Position numbers and translations under genes: made by a program. From positions 505,212-569,211 of the forward strand of contig JACKBS010000009.1 in the NCBI GenBank assembly GCA_020634435.1: 64,000 nucleotides of DNA, in the 5' to 3' direction. Shown here piece by piece: positions 24,688-31,798 of the stretch. A model generated the notes under the pieces. It made no database searches and was not told the origin of the DNA. It saw only the letters and a program-made list of their open reading frames with translations. Source of the DNA: Ardenticatenaceae bacterium (GTDB lineage: Bacteria; Chloroflexota; Anaerolineae; Promineifilales; Promineifilaceae). Within the stretch, counting starts at the first letter, position 1; every line of letters begins with the position of its first letter.

Positions 24688-26212
24688 GCCTCGCTTCCCC
24701 AAGCTCCCTATTCTACTGATGACCGGGCTAACGGCCGTTCTGCGTGCCCCCGGTTTGTTTGCCAACAGCTTTCAGGCGGACGAGGCGCTGTTTGCGACCT
24801 GGGCCCGAGAAATTGCCATCTGGCGCGATCCGCTGTTGGCGATGCAGCCGGTAGACAAGCCGCCACTGCTTTTTTATCTGCAAGCGCTCTTTTATCCGTT
24901 GTTTGGCCCAGTGGAATTTGCCGCCCGCTGGCCCAACTGGATTGCTTCGCTTTTGTTGGTGCCGCTGACGGGAATTTTGGTGTGGAAACTGTATCGTCGG
25001 TCGGAAACAGCCGTTCTCGCCGCCGCCCTCGTTGCTCTCTTCCCACTTACCATCCAATTCAGCGCCACTGCCTTTATCGACCCACTACTCACTTTTTGGC
25101 TGATTGCTGCATTTACGGCCGTTTCCGGCCAAAAAACAAGTTGGGCGGGCGTTCTATTTGGCCTAGCGCTGCTGACAAAATATCAGGCGATTTTGTTTTT
25201 ACCGCTGTTGCTTGGATTAGGCTGGATTTTCGACTGGCGCCTGGTCCGATGGGCACGCGGGCTCGTCGGACTGCTGCCGCTGCTCGTGGTGCTGTTCGTT
25301 TGGGAATTTGCCCGCAGCGGCCACTTCCTGCTTTGGCAAAACCAGATTAGCAATTTTGGCGGCGTTCGCCTCAGCTCCTCGTGGGAACTCTGGCCCCGTT
25401 TTTTGGCATGGGCGGACTTGTGGCAAACGGCCGTTTCCCCCCTCATCTTTTTCCTCTTCATTCCCGCTGTGGGTTGGTTCATCATCCAGACCTGTCAGGT
25501 CTCCCCCGCGATTCCTACCCCCCGGCACAACAGACCTGACAGGTCTTGGCAAGCAGACCGTCTTTTGCTCATCTTCATTTTAGGCTACGGTCTCTTTCAC
25601 TGGCTGTTTGCCATTCCGGTGTGGGATCGCTATCTGCTCCCCTTGCTGCCACTGCTAGCGATCTTACTCGCGTGTGCCTACGATGAGCTGTTAGTCCAAC
25701 TGCCTTCACTCTCGCCAATCTTGCGATTTCGCGGGGCAATTGTGATTTTGATTCTGTTGTCGATTTCGGCGTCATGGGCGGCGCGGAACGGCCGTACTCC
25801 CCTCGGTAGCTCCTCCCAATCCGATGAAGGTGCAGCCGAAATCGCTGCTGCCCTGGCTGATGCGCCTTACGGCACCGTCCTCTACGACCATTGGTTTAGC
25901 TGGCAGTGGCGCTACCACCTGTTCGATAAGCGCGTCTTCGTCAGCTGGTTCCCCCACGCCAACGCCCTGGCCACCGACCTGACCGCCTTTGGCCAGGACG
26001 GCGCGCCGCGCTACCTTGCTTTGCCAAATACGGCCGTTGCCCAACCCATCATCCGCACCGTGCAAGAAGCAGGCTTTACGCTAACGGCCGTTGCCCAATC
26101 CAACCAAATCATCCTCTACAAAATTATTTCACCGCAGAGCACGCAGAGACCGCAGAGAAATAACCAAAAAATCTCCGCGCTCTCTGCGGTAAAAACAGGA
26201 GCGGTGGCGTGA
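24686..26212 (+). CDS. ArnT/PMT-like GT-C membrane glycosyltransferase
   Basis: A 508-residue polytopic protein with about ten membrane helices. The first loop has the GT-C acidic motif FQADEALFATWAREI and the PVDKPPLLFYLQALFYPLFG segment typical of PMT_2/ArnT enzymes, which transfer sugars from polyprenyl phosphate on the outer side of the membrane. Acceptor and sugar are unknown. Two interspersed repeats lie inside the gene: paired AGACCTG-N-CAGGTCT palindromes at 25488-25546 and a CCGCAGAG inverted repeat at 26131-26190 that encodes most of the C-terminus. The start abuts another repeat and lacks a ribosome binding site. The stop overlaps the next start (GTGA). Confidence 0.88.
   Translation: MPRFPKLPILLMTGLTAVLRAPGLFANSFQADEALFATWAREIAIWRDPLLAMQPVDKPPLLFYLQALFYPLFGPVEFAARWPNWIASLLLVPLTGILVWKLYRRSETAVLAAALVALFPLTIQFSATAFIDPLLTFWLIAAFTAVSGQKTSWAGVLFGLALLTKYQAILFLPLLLGLGWIFDWRLVRWARGLVGLLPLLVVLFVWEFARSGHFLLWQNQISNFGGVRLSSSWELWPRFLAWADLWQTAVSPLIFFLFIPAVGWFIIQTCQVSPAIPTPRHNRPDRSWQADRLLLIFILGYGLFHWLFAIPVWDRYLLPLLPLLAILLACAYDELLVQLPSLSPILRFRGAIVILILLSISASWAARNGRTPLGSSSQSDEGAAEIAAALADAPYGTVLYDHWFSWQWRYHLFDKRVFVSWFPHANALATDLTAFGQDGAPRYLALPNTAVAQPIIRTVQEAGFTLTAVAQSNQIILYKIISPQSTQRPQRNNQKISALSAVKTGAVA
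25488..25546. repeat. Paired 15-bp palindromes inside the GT-C gene
   Basis: AGACCTGTCAGGTCT (25488-25502) and AGACCTGACAGGTCT (25532-25546) are each palindromic apart from the centre and are reverse complements of one another. They encode TCQVSP and RPDRS in a loop after a membrane helix, so the insertion kept the reading frame. Confidence 0.85.
26131..26190. repeat. CCGCAGAG inverted repeat at the 3' end of the GT-C gene
   Basis: ACCGCAGAG occurs at 26131-26139 with two degenerate direct copies after it (ACGCAGAG, CCGCAGAG) and the complement CTCTGCGGT at 26182-26190. The element is translated as the C-terminal residues SPQSTQRPQRNNQK and beyond, suggesting that it replaced or extended the original gene end. 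Confidence 0.8.
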
Positions 26213-29142
26213 ACTGGCTTGAGCGAATTAAGCGCCTGCCGCCGCTGGTCTGGCTGCCCGTGCTGCTGGGCATCTTTTTTAACAAGATGGCCTTTAGCAA
26301 CCTTATTTTGGCGCGCGGCGACACGTTTCTTTACTTTTATCCCTATTGGGACGCCGCCGCCGAGGCACTGCGCCACGGCCGTATCCCCCTCTGGAATCCG
26401 TACCTGTTCATGGGCGCACCCTTTTTGGCTAACAGCCAGGTCGGCTTCTTTTACCCGCTCAACTGGCCCGTCTGGCTACTGTTGCCCACGCCGTACGCCG
26501 TTAGCGCTTCGATTTTGCTGCACCTGCTTATCGCTGGTGTGGGCGCGTATCTGGCCGGGCGGCAAACGCTGGGGCTGGGGCGATGGGGTGGATTGGTAAC
26601 GGCCGTTCTCTTCGCCCTCGGTGGCTATCTCACCGCCCAGGTGGAGCACATCAACCAGCTGCAAGGGCTGGCCTGGATGCCCTGGTTTTTGTGGGTCGCC
26701 GCCCGCGTTTTTCGCAGCCGCTTGGGCAATCGCTGGGTGCTGGTGGGGCAGGGTGTATTTGGTTTTGCCCTGCTGTTTAGCCTGCAACTGCTGGCCGGGC
26801 ACACCCAGACCAGCTTCATCACCGGCGTCATGCTCGTCACCTGGGGCGGGGCGCACTGGCTGGAGAAGTGGCTCCTGCGCAATTCGCCGCACGGCCTCGG
26901 ACTTTCCTTTCAGTGGCGCAGATTTTATCGGCGGCTGCCCCTGGCTTTGCTGATGGGGGGGGGCGTGGCGATTTTGTTAACGGCCGTTCAGCTCCTGCCC
27001 ACCTTTGAACTCATCCAACAATCCAGTCGCCAGGGCGGACTCACCTCTAACGAAGTGCTCTCATTTTCGCTGCATCCGCTGCTGCTTAACCGGGCGCTGT
27101 TGCCGGCTTATGGCCAGTCGCTCTTCAGCGAATACGTCGCTATTTTGCCACTGACGGCGCTGCTGCTGGCCTTTTTAGCGGCGTGGCAGTGGCGGCAGTG
27201 GCGCGGTGTGGTGCCTGCTATCAGTCTGGTTTTGCTGGGCTTGCTGCTGGCGCTGGGCATCTTCAATCCGCTTAACTGGTTGCTGGCCCGCTTGCCCGGC
27301 TTCGACCTGTTTCGCGTGCCTGCCCGTTGGTTGGCGGTGTATGCCCTCGGCGTGGCCCTGCTAGCTGGGCTGGGTTGGCAAATGGTGCTGGATCGTTGGC
27401 TGGTGCGGCAGCGCGACTGGCGCAGCATTCCGCTCCGTGCCAAAGAAAATTTGTGGCATTTGGAACGGCCGTTTCGTTACGGCATCTGGCTGCTGGCTGG
27501 CCTCATCGCCTGGAACGCCCTGGCCCAAATCGCCGCCATCTTTGTGCCCACCGGCCCCGAAGCTCCGTTTGAAGGAGTGGAGCCCATTACGCTGCTGTTC
27601 TGGCTCCTGGAAATGGTCCTGTTGGTTGGTCTCGTTCAAGGGCAACGTCTGGTTTATGCACCGGAAAATCGGTTTCGCGTCAAGTTGGAGATGCGCCAAC
27701 CCGGTTCGCCCTGGCTGTTGCTGCCGCTCATGGCCGGGCTGCTCTTTTGGGGCACGCGCACCCATCCCTACAACAATCTCACCACGCCTGAAGCGTACTT
27801 CGATTTGCGTCCGCCGCTGGCGCGGTTGATTTCCGAAGACCTGTGCCTTCAGGCACAGGCTAAGGAATGCGATGTGCCGCCGGATCGGTTTTTGAGCCTG
27901 TCGGACATCTTTTTTGATGTGGGGGATCAGGCGGAAATTGACACAATTTATGGCGACCAGCTTTCGCTCGAGGCGCAGTACGATTACACCATCGCCATCA
28001 AGCAGAAGGAGATTATCGGTCCGAACCTGCCGTTGAGTTTTGGTCTGGCGGCGGTGGATGGCTTTGATGGCGGCATTTTGCCATTAAATTCGTATAGCCA
28101 ATTTGTGCAGCTTGTGTTGCCTGACGGAACGCGGACCACAGACGGCCGTCTTCGCGAGCATCTTACGGCCGTTCCCCCCGACACTTGGCTTGATCTCACC
28201 AACAGCCGTTACATCATCACCGACAAAGTGGGCGATGTCTGGCAGCAGGTGGGCTATGGCATGACGGCCTTCTTCGACCTGGAATTCCCCGTGGCGCTGG
28301 GGCCGGGCGAGTCGCTGGAAATTGCCTACATGCCAGGATTCTTGTCCACGGCGTTCGCTTTCGTTTCTGAAGGTGAACCTGGTTCGGTATGGGTTGAAAC
28401 GACGACTGGTGATAGATGGGAACAGCCTGCGTTTGCGGTCGGCAGCGGCGTGGTCCGGGTTGGCTGGCCCGTTTCATCCATGCGGCATCTGCTAGGCGAA
28501 GCGGTGCCAACGCGCCTGGTTTTGCACGGCCCTGAGGATGGTGTCTGGCAAATTTTTGGCGCGACGTTGATCAATGAAAATGAAGGCACTTTCCAGCCAT
28601 TGACGCTGGGCAATTACCGGCTCATTCATTCTGGCGATGTAAAAATCTACGAGAATCTGGACGTGTTGCCGCGTGCCTTTTTGCTCTCAAACTGGACTTG
28701 GCAGCCGGACGAAACGGCCGTTCTGCAAACTCTCCAGCAGCCTGAGTTTTCCGTGAGAGAAACGGCCGTTCTGCTCGGCAGTGGCGAAAATCAAGCAGGG
28801 ACGTCTGCTCTAAGAAGTGCGGCCCAAATCGTGACGTACACGCCGGAGCAGGTGGTGGTGCTAACCAGCAGCAGTGATTCCCAGCTACTCATGCTGACGG
28901 ATGCCAATTACCCTGGCTGGCAGGTCACCGTAGATGGCGCACCGGCTGAGTTGATCCAGGCAGATGGCTTGTTTCGCGGCGTGCAGTTGCCGGCCGGTGA
29001 TCACGAGGTTGTTTTCACCTTTGCCCCGCGGAGCTTCCAGTTGGGCCGGATGATTACGGCCGTTGGTCTCATCCTGCTTGTTTTGTTGGGGCTGGGGCTG
29101 CTCGTGATGCACCGTTTCGATGGCCGCAGCATTGAGCGCTGA
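26209..29142 (+). CDS. YfhO family membrane glycosyltransferase-like protein
   Basis: A 977-residue membrane protein. About twelve helices fill the first 500 residues, with the acidic loop LARGDTFLYFYPYWD and WNPYLFMGAPFLANSQVGFFYP near the start. A large outer domain follows, and one last helix lies at about 950. The C-terminal block LMLTDANYPGWQVTVDGAPA through GVQLPAGDHEVVFTF is diagnostic of YfhO proteins, which in firmicutes help glycosylate lipoteichoic acid or wall polymers. The GTG start overlaps the preceding stop as GTGA and follows CAGGAGCGG. It is likely to work with the upstream GT2 and GT-C genes. It is rich in ACGGCCGT copies (about nine). Confidence 0.9.
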   Translation: MNWLERIKRLPPLVWLPVLLGIFFNKMAFSNLILARGDTFLYFYPYWDAAAEALRHGRIPLWNPYLFMGAPFLANSQVGFFYPLNWPVWLLLPTPYAVSASILLHLLIAGVGAYLAGRQTLGLGRWGGLVTAVLFALGGYLTAQVEHINQLQGLAWMPWFLWVAARVFRSRLGNRWVLVGQGVFGFALLFSLQLLAGHTQTSFITGVMLVTWGGAHWLEKWLLRNSPHGLGLSFQWRRFYRRLPLALLMGGGVAILLTAVQLLPTFELIQQSSRQGGLTSNEVLSFSLHPLLLNRALLPAYGQSLFSEYVAILPLTALLLAFLAAWQWRQWRGVVPAISLVLLGLLLALGIFNPLNWLLARLPGFDLFRVPARWLAVYALGVALLAGLGWQMVLDRWLVRQRDWRSIPLRAKENLWHLERPFRYGIWLLAGLIAWNALAQIAAIFVPTGPEAPFEGVEPITLLFWLLEMVLLVGLVQGQRLVYAPENRFRVKLEMRQPGSPWLLLPLMAGLLFWGTRTHPYNNLTTPEAYFDLRPPLARLISEDLCLQAQAKECDVPPDRFLSLSDIFFDVGDQAEIDTIYGDQLSLEAQYDYTIAIKQKEIIGPNLPLSFGLAAVDGFDGGILPLNSYSQFVQLVLPDGTRTTDGRLREHLTAVPPDTWLDLTNSRYIITDKVGDVWQQVGYGMTAFFDLEFPVALGPGESLEIAYMPGFLSTAFAFVSEGEPGSVWVETTTGDRWEQPAFAVGSGVVRVGWPVSSMRHLLGEAVPTRLVLHGPEDGVWQIFGATLINENEGTFQPLTLGNYRLIHSGDVKIYENLDVLPRAFLLSNWTWQPDETAVLQTLQQPEFSVRETAVLLGSGENQAGTSALRSAAQIVTYTPEQVVVLTSSSDSQLLMLTDANYPGWQVTVDGAPAELIQADGLFRGVQLPAGDHEVVFTFAPRSFQLGRMITAVGLILLVLLGLGLLVMHRFDGRSIER

Positions 29143-29203
29143 TTGCACGTAGTTTGGTGACAGCATTTGGAAGTGCCTGTCACCCTTCGCAAAAGGATTG
29201 CCA

Positions 29204-30010
29204 ATGGAAATTTTCTCTCGCCCTAAATTGGGCGTGGCTCTTTGGACATTAGGAGTGATGCCCCTGGCTGAATCTGCCCCACTGGTTGCTGAGATGCAGT
29301 ACGATGGTGTCGTTTTGCCGTTTGCCCACATTGATTTGCCAAACGGTGCGGCGCAAATTTTGCAGGAAAATGCGCTCACTTGCTTTGCTGTAACGCCTAA
29401 CCCCGTAGATTTGGTGCATCCCAATACGGCCGTTCGCCAACTCGCCATCGACCATGTGCAAGAAGTGATAGAAACGGCCGTTGCGCTCCATGCGCCAACT
29501 GTCACGCTGCGCAATTTACCGGGCCGTATCTATCCCGTAGGCAGCAAAGAAGAGGAGATGGAATGGTATGCAACGGCCGTATCTCATCTAGCCATCTTTG
29601 CCGCTGACCGAAACATTCGGCTGGCAATTGAGGTAGTCAACCGGTACGAAAGCTTTTTGTGTACAAAAACGGTCGAAGCGCTGGCACTGCTTGAGCAACT
29701 TAACCAACCCAATCTTGGCCTTGCCCTCAGCGCGTTCCACATGAACATTGAAGAGCAAGATGCTGCGGCCACGATGCGCAGTGCGGGCGACAAGCTCTTC
29801 CTCTTCTACATGGCCGACTCCAACCGTCAGGCAATTGGCCGGGGTCACCTAAAGCTGGGGCTGCACCTTTGGGCGTTAGAAGGTCTGCCCGACGTACCCG
29901 TCATTTTGGAGTGCCTACCGCCTGGGGTTGATCCGTTTGGCGCGGGGGTGGGGGAGGACGGCCGTAACACGGTTCTCACCTACCTAAAAGAATCGCGAAC
30001 GTGGTTCTAG
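29204..30010 (+). CDS. Sugar phosphate isomerase/epimerase family TIM-barrel protein
   Basis: A 268-residue AP-endonuclease-2-type barrel, the fold shared by xylose isomerase-like epimerases and inosose dehydratases. Supporting strands are LGVALWTLGVMPL, RLAIEVVNRYES with a metal-ligand Glu, LGLALSAFHMNIEEQD with His, FYMADSNRQAIGRGHLKLG, and VILECLPPG with Glu. The substrate cannot be named. The ATG at 29204 follows AAAGGA; a TTG two codons earlier is possible. Its neighbour downstream is inositol-1-phosphate synthase, so a role near inositol or sugar phosphate metabolism is conceivable, though a promoter separates them. Confidence 0.82.
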   Translation: MEIFSRPKLGVALWTLGVMPLAESAPLVAEMQYDGVVLPFAHIDLPNGAAQILQENALTCFAVTPNPVDLVHPNTAVRQLAIDHVQEVIETAVALHAPTVTLRNLPGRIYPVGSKEEEMEWYATAVSHLAIFAADRNIRLAIEVVNRYESFLCTKTVEALALLEQLNQPNLGLALSAFHMNIEEQDAAATMRSAGDKLFLFYMADSNRQAIGRGHLKLGLHLWALEGLPDVPVILECLPPGVDPFGAGVGEDGRNTVLTYLKESRTWF

Positions 30011-30026
30011 AAGTTAACATAATGTT

Positions 30027-30054
30027 TTGTCATCTTTTTTCACAGAGGTATAAT
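30027..30054 (+). promoter_or_regulatory. Promoter of ino1
   Basis: TTGTCA (30027-30032), a 16-base spacer and TATAAT (30049-30054) form a good sigma70-type promoter. The leader to the ATG at 30229 is about 170 bases and holds no visible coding frame. Confidence 0.72.
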
Positions 30055-30228
30055 CGCCTGCTGGAAACATTTCATTCATCAATCAATCGGGCTATTTCAA
30101 AATCGAGAGCCTGACACGCTGAGCCAGGGTTTTGTGCTCACCCAGATTCAACATCTGCTTGATCGGCACCCATTCATTGCTTTGCATGCCTACTCCCGAC
30201 AGCAACGGCCCAAAAGTTAGGAGAAAAA

Positions 30229-31311
30229 ATGTCAGAAAGAAAAAAAGTGCGCGTAGCCATTATCGGCGTGGGTAACTGTGCCTCATCACTGGTTCAAGGC
30301 GTTCAATATTACAAAGATGCTGCCGACGATGCGGCAATTCCTGGACTAATGCACGCCACGGTTGGTGGCTACCATGTGCGCGATATTGAGTTTTCGGCCG
30401 CCTTCGATGTGGTGCAGGGCAAGGTGGGCAAAGATTTAAGCGAAGCGATTTGGGCACATCCCAACAACACGATTAAGTTCTCTGATGTGCCATACCTCAA
30501 TGTGCCCGTATCTCGCGGTATGACCCACGATGGTCTGGGCAAGTACGTCAAAACTGTCGTAGAAAAGGCACCTGGCCCGACGGACAACATCGTTAAAATT
30601 CTCAAAGATACCGGCACAGATGTGATTGTGAACTTTATGCCTGTTGGTTCAGAGATGGCCACCAAGTGGTATGTTGAGCAGGCCTTGGAAGCAGGCTGTG
30701 CGTTTGTGAATGGCATCCCCGTCTTCATTGCCAGCTCCGAATATTGGAGTAAGCGGTTTGCGGAGCGGGGCATCCCCATCGTTGGCGATGACATCAAAAG
30801 CCAGGTTGGGGCCACGATTACCCACCGCGTGCTGACCAATCTGTTTAACGATCGGGGCATTCACCTGGATCGCACGTACCAGCTCAACTTTGGCGGTAAC
30901 ATGGATTTCTACAACATGTTGGAACGTGAACGGCTGGAGTCCAAGAAAATCTCCAAGACCGGTGCCGTTACCAGCCAATTGCCGTACGATCTGGGAGCTG
31001 AAAATGTGCACGTTGGTCCTAGCGACTACGTTCCGTGGCTCACCGACCGTAAATGGTGCCACATCCGCATGGAAGGCCGCGCTTTTGGTAATGTACCGCT
31101 CAATCTGGAACTCAAGCTGGAAGTGTGGGATTCACCCAATTCCGCTGGCGTGATGATTGATGCCGTGCGCTGCGCTAAGCTGGCTCTAGATCGCGGCATT
31201 GGCGGCCCGCTGATTGCCCCATCGTCTTACTTCATGAAGACGCCGCCAGAACAGTTTACTGACGACGAAGCACGCAAGCTCACCGAAGCATACATCGCTG
31301 GCGAACTGTAG
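30229..31311 (+). CDS. ino1: Inositol-3-phosphate synthase
   Basis: This NAD-dependent enzyme converts glucose-6-phosphate to inositol phosphate, the source of phosphatidylinositol and other inositol compounds. The 360-residue size matches the short actinobacterial and archaeal type. Motifs include VAIIGVGNCASSLVQGV for NAD, VNFMPVGSEMATKWYVEQAL, FVNGIPVFIAS, GDDIKSQVGATITHR, NFGGNMDFYNML, and MIDAVRCAKLALDRG. A TAGGAG site precedes the ATG. With cdsA at 14.5 kb, the cell has the two precursor enzymes for inositol phospholipids. Confidence 0.95.
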   Translation: MSERKKVRVAIIGVGNCASSLVQGVQYYKDAADDAAIPGLMHATVGGYHVRDIEFSAAFDVVQGKVGKDLSEAIWAHPNNTIKFSDVPYLNVPVSRGMTHDGLGKYVKTVVEKAPGPTDNIVKILKDTGTDVIVNFMPVGSEMATKWYVEQALEAGCAFVNGIPVFIASSEYWSKRFAERGIPIVGDDIKSQVGATITHRVLTNLFNDRGIHLDRTYQLNFGGNMDFYNMLERERLESKKISKTGAVTSQLPYDLGAENVHVGPSDYVPWLTDRKWCHIRMEGRAFGNVPLNLELKLEVWDSPNSAGVMIDAVRCAKLALDRGIGGPLIAPSSYFMKTPPEQFTDDEARKLTEAYIAGEL

Positions 31312-31361
31312 AGACGCTGCCTTGTAACATCTTGGCTGCAATAGTGACGCAAAAATTAGCC

Positions 31362-31390
31362 TTGACGCTCAAAACAACCTATGTTATAGT
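31362..31390 (+). promoter_or_regulatory. Promoter of the leader ORF and ABC exporter
   Basis: TTGACG (31362-31367), a 17-base spacer and TATAGT (31385-31390) form one of the best promoters in the window. The predicted start is near 31397, about 40 bases before the small ORF. Confidence 0.78.
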
Positions 31391-31436
31391 GCCGAGGCTT
31401 GAAATATTAGCAAAATCTTAAAGGAGATAGGCGCAA

Positions 31437-31535
31437 ATGCACACATTGTTCTTCGATAGCAGCATCAACAAATTCCGTAACGCCGCTGGTGGATACGGAA
31501 ATCTTTGCGCCTGTGACCGGGTACGCCATTTGTGA
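31437..31535 (+). CDS. 32-codon leader peptide upstream of the ABC exporter
   Basis: A short ORF has a strong AAGGAGATAG ribosome binding site at 31420-31429 and a promoter just upstream, so it is very likely translated. The peptide begins MHTLFFDSSINKFRN, has Ala-Ala-Gly-Gly at residues 16-19, and ends in a Cys-Ala-Cys-Asp-Arg-Val-Arg-His-Leu stretch. I recognise no family. It is followed by two intrinsic terminators, and its 3' codons (31511-31519) can pair with the first terminator's 5' arm. This suits a regulatory leader that senses ribosome stalling. A secreted peptide is the other option, because a GG motif and ABC exporters are present, but the exporters lack a C39 peptidase domain. 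Confidence 0.72.
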   Translation: MHTLFFDSSINKFRNAAGGYGNLCACDRVRHL

Positions 31536-31573
31536 TAAATTTCACAAATAAGAGCTGATTCTGACGGTCACGG
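31511..31573 (+). promoter_or_regulatory. Candidate antiterminator hairpin
   Basis: Bases 31511-31519 (CTGTGACCG, codons 25-28 of the leader ORF) can form nine continuous pairs, one of them G-T, with 31565-31573 (CGGTCACGG), the 5' arm of the first terminator. A ribosome that reaches the ORF end would mask the first strand and release the terminator. A ribosome stalled earlier would leave the antiterminator free to form. Confidence 0.6.
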
Positions 31574-31599
31574 CGCTCACAAGCCCGTGACCGTTTTTT
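31564..31599 (+). terminator. First intrinsic terminator after the leader ORF
   Basis: A perfect 10-bp stem, ACGGTCACGG (31564-31573) with CCGTGACCGT (31585-31594), has an 11-base loop. The 3' arm runs into six T residues, with a further T-run a base later. Confidence 0.9.
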
Positions 31600-31608
31600 G
31601 TTTTTGAG

Positions 31609-31639
31609 AACGCCACGGGTACGCCTGGTGGCGTTTTTT
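31609..31639 (+). terminator. Second intrinsic terminator after the leader ORF
   Basis: AACGCCAC (31609-31616) pairs with GTGGCGTT (31628-31635), with an 11-base loop and six T residues. The sequence CGGGTACGCC at the arm and loop (31616-31625) is a direct copy of the ORF 3' end (31518-31527). Two terminators in tandem within 80 bases, ahead of genes on the same strand, imply strong default shut-off. Confidence 0.88.
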
Positions 31640-31798
31640 GTTGCTCTGACCTCCTGAAAAACGTCCGTAAACGGGGCGATTTAGATTGGCAGTTTTGGGA
31701 GGTTTAATACCGGACAAAGGGTGTCAACAATCGTTGATATCCTGTAACAAACAAGGGGGGTGGCCACTGGTCGCTCCGCGAAAAATGTGGAAATTATC

